Shown: piece after piece, positions 1 to 5,350 of the stretch | Layout: every line of letters starts with the position of its first letter | Numbering within the stretch: position 1 is the first letter of the stretch | Source: JAGVJT01 sp964471225 | GTDB taxonomy: Bacteria; Pseudomonadota; Gammaproteobacteria; Legionellales; Legionellaceae | Direction: 5' to 3' | Assembly (NCBI GenBank): GCA_964471225.1 | Contig: CAYYEZ010000038.1 | Coordinates: forward strand, 1 to 10,797 | Length of the DNA: 10,797 nt | Translations under genes and position numbers: made by a program | Notes under the pieces: model-generated | Databases searched by the model: none | Told to the model about the DNA's origin: nothing | Seen by the model: only the letters and a program-made list of their open reading frames with translations

Positions 1-882
1 GATTGCAACACCGAAAACACCTAAGGGAAAGTCAGTCAATCTATCTGTATAAAATAGCCATGTCACGCTCCCTACCTTTAAAAATGAAGCAAACATGGTA
101 TCAATCATGAGGTTCAATTGTGCAATAGAAACACCAAATAATGCAGGCACCATGAGTTTTAAAACACGAACAACCCCTTCATCTCTAAAATGAACACGTG
201 GTCTGACTAATAAACCACGATGCCATAAAAAAGGAAGTTGAAAAAGTAACTGCGCAACGCCTGCAATCAAAACCCCCCATGCTAGTGCCAATACAGGGGT
301 ATGAAAATGAGGGCTCACGTAAATTGCAGCCACAATCATACAAATATTTAATAACACAGGCGTAATGGCTGGGACGCCAAAATACCCATATGTGTTTAAT
401 ACAGCGCCAGCCATTGCGGTGAGAGAGATCAGCATCAAATACGGAAAAGTTAAGCGTAACATCTCTGTGGCTAATACCGTTCTTGAGGCATCTTCGCCAA
501 AACCTGGTGCAAATAAGAATACAATTCCAGGGGCTAAGGCCACACCTAATACAGTAATTAAAGTTAAAGCAGAAGAAAGCGTGCCGGCAATACGCGCCAT
601 AAACAAACGGACGTCACCGACATCTCGTGTTTTTTGATACTCAGCAAGCACAGGTACAAAGGCTTGAGAAAAAGCACCTTCAGCAAACAAGCGCCGCATA
701 AAATTAGGGATCCTAAAAGCAATAATAAAAGCGTCCATCCCGGCCTCAGCACCAAAAAACTGTGCCAAAATCATATCTCGCGCAAACCCGAGAATCCTCG
801 AAATAAACGTCATAAGAGAAACAAGAGAAGTTGAACGCAAAAGACTTTGCTGCTTTGGTGTGATGACTGCTGCTTTCGTCAT
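1..882 (-). CDS. murJ: Lipid II flippase MurJ (MviN family), C-terminus cut by the window edge
   Basis: Inner-membrane flippase that moves lipid II from the cytoplasmic to the periplasmic face for peptidoglycan synthesis. The frame is open from an ATG at 882 to the window edge, giving 294 residues of the roughly 510 usual for the family. From memory of E. coli MurJ, the N-terminal signature is conserved: SRILGFARD (residues 28-36, matching E. coli R18, R24 and D25), then D50, and IPNFMRRLFAEGAFSQAFVP from about residue 58 (R63 matching R52). Near the edge, TDRLTDFP carries R281, matching R270. All the functionally important arginines and aspartates that can be checked are therefore present. 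Several hydrophobic membrane segments are visible. The N-terminus is about 11 residues longer than in E. coli. An AAAGAG element lies 4 bases before the ATG. The next gene on the same strand is upstream, beyond a hairpin, so murJ probably starts its own transcript. Confidence 0.96.
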   Translation of the reverse strand, partial: MTKAAVITPKQQSLLRSTSLVSLMTFISRILGFARDMILAQFFGAEAGMDAFIIAFRIPNFMRRLFAEGAFSQAFVPVLAEYQKTRDVGDVRLFMARIAGTLSSALTLITVLGVALAPGIVFLFAPGFGEDASRTVLATEMLRLTFPYLMLISLTAMAGAVLNTYGYFGVPAITPVLLNICMIVAAIYVSPHFHTPVLALAWGVLIAGVAQLLFQLPFLWHRGLLVRPRVHFRDEGVVRVLKLMVPALFGVSIAQLNLMIDTMFASFLKVGSVTWLFYTDRLTDFPLGVFGVAI

Positions 883-896
883 AGTACTCTTTTTAC

Positions 897-943
897 ATAT
901 CACTAAAGTCAGTTATTCTTGGTGATATATTCAATTTTTTCAA
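897..943 (-). promoter_or_regulatory. Candidate murJ promoter bracketed by an inverted repeat
   Basis: Read on the minus strand, TTGAAA (938-943) is followed after 17 bases by AAGAAT (915-920), a moderate sigma-70-like pair upstream of murJ. A perfect 7-bp inverted repeat, ATATCAC (897-903) and GTGATAT (922-928), flanks the -10 element. One arm lies in the spacer and the other in the leader. The arrangement could be an operator or an mRNA/DNA hairpin with an 18-base loop. The -10 is only 4/6 to consensus, so the promoter call is tentative. The inverted repeat is directly visible. Confidence 0.35.
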
Positions 944-985
944 GCATTTTTCATACAAGCTGAAAAATTAAGAAAACAAAAGAGC

Positions 986-1020
986 TGGCCCCTGAGTACA
1001 TCGAACTTGATGTGGGGCCA
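986..1020 (-). terminator. Bulged GC-rich hairpin, probable terminator of the 1041-1997 gene
   Basis: TGGCCCC (986-992) pairs with GGGGCCA (1014-1020), and ACATC (998-1002) pairs with GATGT (1009-1013). This leaves a 6-base loop and a 5-base bulge TGAGT on one side. On the minus strand the stem is followed, after GCTC, by a T-rich run (TTTTGTTTTCTT), as expected of a rho-independent terminator about 20 bases after the stop codon of the charged-protein gene. The four bases before the T-run and the bulge are atypical. It may instead be a copy of a dispersed palindromic element. Confidence 0.6.
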
Positions 1021-1040
1021 TTTAATGATAATATCTAGGT

Positions 1041-1997
1041 TTACTGATGCTTATTCGAATGTCTATTTTCTTTGTCCACTGTCAACTCATGAATTTCTCC
1101 ATAAATTGACTCGAGCGCATCGTTAAATCCTCGAAGTTGATACTTTGCAACTTCATGTGAAGATGGACGAAACATGGTTTCTTTTGCGGGCTTTTTATTA
1201 GAAAAAAGAGCACAAAAAGAATTGAGTAGCTCATGAAAAAGTCTTACAAGATTGCCAAAATAAGTTTTTGACGCATGAGGCTTATCTATTGAATTAAGTT
1301 TTTTCGCGCTCATATCTAATAATTTATGAAGATGCGTCTTTAACCCACTTGCTTCTGTTTCAACACTTACACGAACACTGCTAAGCTCACGTTTACACTC
1401 CTCGACATAGCTTTCAAGCTCAGGAACACCATCGAGCACCATTGCAAGTACAGCCTCAATCTTATCAATTTTACTCAAGAGGTTTTTTCGAAATTCGTTC
1501 CGAATCTCAACACTCTTTTTGAGCTCTTTATGAAGCTCTTTTCTAGCGACAGCTTCCTTCAACTCATGATGAAGTCTTGTTCGAGGTTTAGAATATGACA
1601 TCGCATCGAGTCGATCTTTATCTCGCTGTTTTTGAGCATGAGTTTCTTTGACTTCAGCATGAACCAACTTCATTTTATCTTTGGTATGCCTTCTTTTTTT
1701 CTCGATTTCGAGAAGCTTACTATCAACTTTTGGTCCACGCTTTTGATTTATGAGTCGATCGCTATAAGCACTTTTGCTGATACCAAGATGCCTGTCTTCC
1801 AAACGGCCTTTTGCCTCAAGAGCCGCCTCGGCAGCGATGTCAAAACCTTCATGCTTTCTTTTTTCTGGCATAGAATGAGATTCTACCATATGGGCTCTAG
1901 CATCTCTTTCCTTTTCTTTTTGAATCGCTTTTTTTAGACTTGCGGCAGCTTTCGCGATACCTTCTTTCGTCACTTTATCTTTTGGCTCTACTGGCAT
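1041..1997 (-). CDS. Orphan highly charged, helix-rich protein of unknown function
   Basis: I do not recognise this 318-residue protein. It is dominated by K, E, R, D, H, A and L, has no tryptophan and shows no catalytic motif. Residues about 12-165 are nearly continuous charged helix with possible coiled-coil stretches (LLEIEKKRR at 95-103, HHELKEAVARKELHKELKK at 143-161). Residues about 170-230 form a more regular amphipathic helix region (LLSKIDKIEAVLAMVLDGVP at 173-192). A hydrophobic or amphipathic segment LVRLFHELLNSFCALF lies at 250-265, followed by a short conserved-looking tail. No signal peptide is seen. The start is the ATG at 1997, because GGAG (2006-2009) stands 8 bases upstream; an upstream in-frame TTG would leave that Shine-Dalgarno inside the coding region. 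It lies alone between murG and murJ, with its own hairpin downstream. A secreted effector or structural/cell-envelope accessory role is possible, but both are inference. Lack of homology would make an artefact conceivable, yet the long frame plus ribosome site argue that it is real. Confidence 0.8.
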   Translation of the reverse strand: MPVEPKDKVTKEGIAKAAASLKKAIQKEKERDARAHMVESHSMPEKRKHEGFDIAAEAALEAKGRLEDRHLGISKSAYSDRLINQKRGPKVDSKLLEIEKKRRHTKDKMKLVHAEVKETHAQKQRDKDRLDAMSYSKPRTRLHHELKEAVARKELHKELKKSVEIRNEFRKNLLSKIDKIEAVLAMVLDGVPELESYVEECKRELSSVRVSVETEASGLKTHLHKLLDMSAKKLNSIDKPHASKTYFGNLVRLFHELLNSFCALFSNKKPAKETMFRPSSHEVAKYQLRGFNDALESIYGEIHELTVDKENRHSNKHQ

Positions 1998-2005
1998 GAT
2001 ATTTA

Positions 2006-2009
2006 CTCC
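2006..2009 (-). promoter_or_regulatory. Shine-Dalgarno GGAG fixing the start of the charged-protein gene
   Basis: GGAG on the minus strand lies 8 bases before the ATG at 1997. It would fall inside the coding sequence if translation began at the upstream in-frame TTG at 2021. This decides for the shorter, 318-residue product. Confidence 0.7.
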
Positions 2010-2025
2010 AAAAAAGAACAAAAAC

Positions 2026-2040
2026 CTATCATAAGGATAG
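2026..2040 (-). terminator. Weak hairpin with T-run after murG
   Basis: On the minus strand CTATC, a 5-base loop and GATAG form a small stem 34 bases beyond the murG stop, followed by GTTTTTGTTCTTTTTT. The stem is only 5 bp and AT-rich, so termination would be inefficient. The same bases overlap the candidate -10 of the next gene, so read-through from the operon into the charged-protein gene is plausible. Confidence 0.25.
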
Positions 2041-2061
2041 AATATAAATCGATAAAGTCAA
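2034..2061 (-). promoter_or_regulatory. Candidate promoter of the charged-protein gene
   Basis: Read on the minus strand, TTGACT (2056-2061, 5/6 to the -35 consensus) is followed after 16 bases by TATCCT (2034-2039). A better -10, TATGAT (2028-2033), lies directly downstream but is 22 bases from TTGACT; its own partner 17 bases upstream would be the weak TTTATC. Which pair is used cannot be decided by eye. Confidence 0.35.
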
Positions 2062-2073
2062 ATTTAATACAAA

Positions 2074-3138
2074 TTAGGCTAGAGCATTCTGTTCAATCAG
2101 TTGGATAATGCTTTCTGTCGCGGAGTGAATTTCTAGGGTTTGAATTTTGGAAATAATCTCATTACGGTGATGCGATAATTTATCTAATGTTTCTAATAAT
2201 TTATCGATACTTAGAGCTTCTTCAGGAATCACCAAACTGATCCCTTGTTGCTCAAAATATTGTGCGTTATGAATCTGGTCTCCTCGACTCGCACGCTTCG
2301 GCAGCGGGATAAGAATATGTGGTTTGTTGCAAGCTAAAATTTCGTACAACGCATTTGCTCCTGCGCGTGAAATCACATAGTCAGCAGCGGCCATTAGGTC
2401 ACCTAACTCTTCTTCGGCGTATTCGATTTGAAAATAACCTGGCTGACTAGCACTTTCTTCCACGTGTCCTTTACCACACAAATGAATTACCTGAAAATCT
2501 GGTATTAAACGAGGAAGTGCTTCTCGTATGCAATGATTGATTGCCTCTGCCCCTTGGCTACCACCCATGACTAGGATGCAAGGCTTATCTCCAGTAAATC
2601 CACAATGACGAAGACCTTTTTCTTTTGACCCACCAAATAATTGTGGCCTGAGTGGCGTGCCTGTCACAACAACTTTTTTAGCACCACTTAAATATTTTTT
2701 TGAGCCTGAAAAAGTCACACACAATACAGCGATAAAGGGTAAACTCAAGCGATTGGCAAGCCCCGGAGTTAAGTCTGATTCATGCGCAAGTACTGGGATA
2801 CGATTCAACCAAGCACCAATCACAACAGGCAAGGCAGCAAAGCCGCCTTTAGAAAAGACCACTTGCGGTTTTAAACGACGAATACGTGCGCAAGCCTGAG
2901 CTATACCCACGAGTAAATTAAATGGATCTAAAAAATTTTGCCAACTAAAATAACGACGTAACTTCCCCGAGCGCACCGGGTAAAACGCAATACCACGTGT
3001 TTTAACCATCCGCTCTTCAACGCTATCTTTCCCTCCTAAATAGGCAATGTCCCAGCCTTTTTTTTGGAGGACCTCAATCAAAGCCAAATTAGGATTCACA
3101 TGTCCTGCCGTACCACCCCCAGTGAATAGGATACGCAT
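2074..3138 (-). CDS. murG: MurG glycosyltransferase of the staphylococcal type (lipid I to lipid II)
   Basis: Adds GlcNAc from UDP-GlcNAc to lipid I at the cytoplasmic face of the inner membrane, making lipid II. The product is 354 residues, normal for MurG, with two Rossmann-like halves (GT-B fold). The N-terminal half has the glycine-rich loop GGGTAGHVNPNLAL (7-20), SGKLRRY (57-63), FSKGGF (95-100) and HESDLTPGLAN (119-129). The C-terminal half has GGSQGAEAIN (192-201) and the nucleotide-sugar site SRAGANALYE (257-266) with SRGDQIHNAQYF (284-295). As I recall the sequences, HESD..PGLAN, SGKLRRY and SRGDQI are the wording of the S. aureus MurG, whereas E. coli has HEQN, a different sugar-site sequence and HKDRQQ. 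The start is the ATG at 3138, sharing one base with the nadC stop (TGATG), with AAGGGA upstream. A TTG one codon earlier is less likely. It is the last gene of the ppsA operon and has no dcw neighbours. Confidence 0.93.
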   Translation of the reverse strand: MRILFTGGGTAGHVNPNLALIEVLQKKGWDIAYLGGKDSVEERMVKTRGIAFYPVRSGKLRRYFSWQNFLDPFNLLVGIAQACARIRRLKPQVVFSKGGFAALPVVIGAWLNRIPVLAHESDLTPGLANRLSLPFIAVLCVTFSGSKKYLSGAKKVVVTGTPLRPQLFGGSKEKGLRHCGFTGDKPCILVMGGSQGAEAINHCIREALPRLIPDFQVIHLCGKGHVEESASQPGYFQIEYAEEELGDLMAAADYVISRAGANALYEILACNKPHILIPLPKRASRGDQIHNAQYFEQQGISLVIPEEALSIDKLLETLDKLSHHRNEIISKIQTLEIHSATESIIQLIEQNALA

Positions 3139-3983
3139 CAAAGTTCCCTTTCTATGAGTAAACTCAAATCAATGGCACGCAAGTGCTTTGTTAACGCACC
3201 AACAGAAATACACTGTATTCCAATCGCTGCAATTGAAGCGATTGTTTCTTCATCCACACCACCTGATACTTCTAACGGAAGAGCATTTTTGTTCAATTGA
3301 ACAGCCTCGCGCATCATCTCGAGAGTAAAGTTATCGAGTAAGATACGATCAGGACAAGCAGACAAAGCTTCTTTAAGCTCAGCTAAAGTTTCGACCTCAA
3401 CCTCTAAAAATTTCTCTGGATGCAATGATCTTGCGCGTAGTATGGCATCAGTCAACGATCCACACGCTCGAATATGATTTTCTTTAATTAAATAAGCATC
3501 ATACAAACCGATGCGATGGTTCATACCACCTCCGCATCGTACGGCATATTTTTGAGCATAGCGAAGGCCGGGCAAGGTTTTGCGTGTATCCAATAAAGTC
3601 ACAGGATAACCTTGAAGACGTGTTGCATATCGCCGCGTCGTCGTCGCTGTTCCCGAAAGTGTCTGCAAAAAGTTCAACGCCGCTCGCTCAGCGGTTAAGA
3701 TAGCACGAGCCTTTCCTTTGAGGGTGCATAAACGCTGGGGCTCATCAAGATAGCTCGACTCGGTCACATACCAATCTATTTTTATACTCGGATCTGCCGT
3801 CTTAAACACACCGTCTGACCAGGCCTGTCCACAAAGCAACATTGGCTCACGCGATACAATCGTCGCTTGAACTTCAAGTGTTTCAGGTAATAAAGCCGCA
3901 GTAATATCCCCCTCACCTACATCTTCAAGCAGAGCGAGTGTAACATCACGATGAACCTGTGCTAAATCAAGTGTTGCACTCAT
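3138..3983 (-). CDS. nadC: Nicotinate-nucleotide pyrophosphorylase (quinolinate phosphoribosyltransferase)
   Basis: Converts quinolinate and PRPP to nicotinate mononucleotide, CO2 and pyrophosphate in de novo NAD synthesis; cytoplasmic. The product is 281 residues, slightly shorter than the approximately 297 of E. coli. The N-terminal domain carries EDVGEGDIT (about 20-28). The barrel domain holds the family hallmarks: LNFLQTLSGTAT (about 103-114), DTRKT (132-136), the substrate-binding GGGMNHRIGL (151-160), LIKENH (165-170), LLDNF (215-219), EVSGGV (238-243) and ISVGALT (259-265). All key basic and acidic residues that I know appear intact. The start is the ATG at 3983, because it overlaps the antiporter stop as ATGA and has GAGAG just upstream. 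An in-frame GTG at 4019 would force a 40-base overlap. Neither nadA nor nadB is adjacent. Translation is probably coupled to the antiporter upstream and to murG downstream. Confidence 0.96.
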   Translation of the reverse strand: MSATLDLAQVHRDVTLALLEDVGEGDITAALLPETLEVQATIVSREPMLLCGQAWSDGVFKTADPSIKIDWYVTESSYLDEPQRLCTLKGKARAILTAERAALNFLQTLSGTATTTRRYATRLQGYPVTLLDTRKTLPGLRYAQKYAVRCGGGMNHRIGLYDAYLIKENHIRACGSLTDAILRARSLHPEKFLEVEVETLAELKEALSACPDRILLDNFTLEMMREAVQLNKNALPLEVSGGVDEETIASIAAIGIQCISVGALTKHLRAIDLSLLIEREL

Positions 3984-5338
3984 GTAGCTCTCTTTTTTGT
4001 GAAAAGTGATTTTAACCACACAGGTGCTATTAATGTAGTCATAATAACCATCAAAATAATTGCTGAAAATAACGCATCAGAAATAACGCCTGATGCACGT
4101 CCCAATGACGCAAATACAAGCCCTACCTCGCCTCGAGGCAACATCCCAACACCAATCAAAAGTTTATGACTACCGCGCCCAGCACCGAGCCCACTAAATA
4201 ATTTGCCTAATATTGCAACAAAAATTAATCCCAACGCCATCCAAAGCACTTGAATGTCTAGAAAAGTTTCCAATTTAACTTGTATTCCAATTAACATAAA
4301 AAAAAGTGGAGCGAGTAAAAGTTCGAGTGGTGCCATGACGTCTTTGATTGAAAGATTTTTTTCAGAGGATTTTTCCGAAAAAAATGCATCGTGAAGCACT
4401 AATCCCGCGGAAAAAGCACCAATAATGCTTGCAAGTTGGACGAGTGTTGCAAGCCACGACAACAACATACTAAAAATAAAAGCGACTAGTAATTTTGATT
4501 CCCATGCAGGTAAAAACTGGAAGCATTTCACAAGTAAACGGACAAATTTAGGGCCAATATAAAGCACCAATCCAAAAAACAACATGGTCATTAACACAAT
4601 TTTAGCGAGCAAAATCCCTTGTACGTGCCCATGACTCACAAGACTACTCACCACAGCCAGAAGCATCAAACCCAAAACATCATCTATCATCGCGGCACCA
4701 AGAATTGTTTTTGCCTCAATAGTATTAATTTTATGCATTTCTTTCAAAACACGCGCCGTAATTCCAACACTTGTTGCGGTCAATGTTGCCCCAACAAAAA
4801 GATGCGCGCTAAAAGTTGCCTTAGGGAGCAGCCAAGACATGAGTATAAACCCAAGAATTAACGGTGCAATGACGCCTAAAAGAGCGACGCGCAAAGACGC
4901 TCGACCAGTTTGCTTGATTTCCTCAACAGAACTCTCGAGTCCCACCATGAAAAGCAGGAAAATAACGCCATATCTTGAGAAGATATCGAGCGCATAGGCA
5001 ACTTTAATGCCATCCGCACCCGATGGGCTACGCAAGGCGGACTCGATCATCGCGGCCGAAGTGGGACTACTCACCGTACTCTTGAGAGATTGGGACAACG
5101 ACAAACCATCGATAAGATGGCCGACAACGTTAAAAATTGTAGAACCTTCTCGCAAAATCACCATCTCGGGAATACAAAAATAATAACAAATATTTCCAAG
5201 AAAAATGCCCATTAACAGCTCACCCAAAACACCAGGCTGCTGAAAACGTTGCGCCAAGTAACGACCCAACATCCCTAAAGAAAAAATCACCGTCACCCAA
5301 AACAAAACAAGTGCGATAGGATCGCTAGGATGAGCCAC
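3980..5338 (-). CDS. CPA2-family cation/proton antiporter (Kef-type membrane domain, no RCK domain)
   Basis: Integral inner-membrane protein predicted to exchange Na+ or K+ for H+. About 12 hydrophobic segments span the 452 residues. Family motifs are in order: RFQQPGVLGELLMGIFLG (31-48), FLLFMVGLE (127-135), TLTATSVGITARVL (185-198), the paired aspartates of the ion site in MIDDVLGL (217-224), FSAGLVL (309-315), LAPLFFMLIGIQV (342-354) and GMLPRGEVGL (398-407). The protein ends right after the last helix with KKRAT, so the cytosolic TrkA-N/RCK regulatory domain of KefB/KefC is missing. An unusually long, polar, serine-rich loop (about residues 60-118) separates the second helix from the FLLFMVGLE helix. 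I prefer the GTG at 5338, 5 bases after AGGGAG (5344-5349). The in-frame GTG at 5344 would abut the ribosome site. The ppsA stop is 12 bases upstream. Ion specificity cannot be read from the sequence. Confidence 0.92.
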   Translation of the reverse strand: MAHPSDPIALVLFWVTVIFSLGMLGRYLAQRFQQPGVLGELLMGIFLGNICYYFCIPEMVILREGSTIFNVVGHLIDGLSLSQSLKSTVSSPTSAAMIESALRSPSGADGIKVAYALDIFSRYGVIFLLFMVGLESSVEEIKQTGRASLRVALLGVIAPLILGFILMSWLLPKATFSAHLFVGATLTATSVGITARVLKEMHKINTIEAKTILGAAMIDDVLGLMLLAVVSSLVSHGHVQGILLAKIVLMTMLFFGLVLYIGPKFVRLLVKCFQFLPAWESKLLVAFIFSMLLSWLATLVQLASIIGAFSAGLVLHDAFFSEKSSEKNLSIKDVMAPLELLLAPLFFMLIGIQVKLETFLDIQVLWMALGLIFVAILGKLFSGLGAGRGSHKLLIGVGMLPRGEVGLVFASLGRASGVISDALFSAIILMVIMTTLIAPVWLKSLFTKKRAT

Positions 5339-5343
5339 ACACA

Positions 5344-5349
5344 CTCCCT
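5344..5349 (-). promoter_or_regulatory. Shine-Dalgarno AGGGAG selecting the antiporter GTG start
   Basis: AGGGAG on the minus strand sits in the short gap after the ppsA stop. It is optimally placed (5 bases) for the GTG at 5338 and directly abuts the earlier in-frame GTG at 5344, which favours the later start. Confidence 0.6.
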
Positions 5350-5350
5350 G

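Noticed and set aside
365..834. Open plus-strand frames and a second minus-strand frame across the murJ region
   Set aside because: They lie antisense to or in other frames of murJ, whose own frame is unmistakable by motif. Their translations show no family features.
1632..1937. A 101-codon plus-strand frame opposite the charged-protein gene
   Set aside because: Its Phe/Leu-rich translation is the antisense of lysine/glutamate-rich codons, and no promoter or ribosome site supports it.
2074..3138. Reading the MurG-like gene as another glycosyltransferase (for example a diacylglycerol glucosyltransferase)
   Set aside because: The HESDLTPGLAN and SRAGANALYE...SRGDQI segments and the length match MurG of the staphylococcal type better than the UgtP/MGDG group.
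3984..4019. Upstream GTG start for nadC
   Set aside because: It would overlap the antiporter gene by 40 bases. The ATG at 3983 has an ATGA overlap and a ribosome site, and NadC homology begins just after it.
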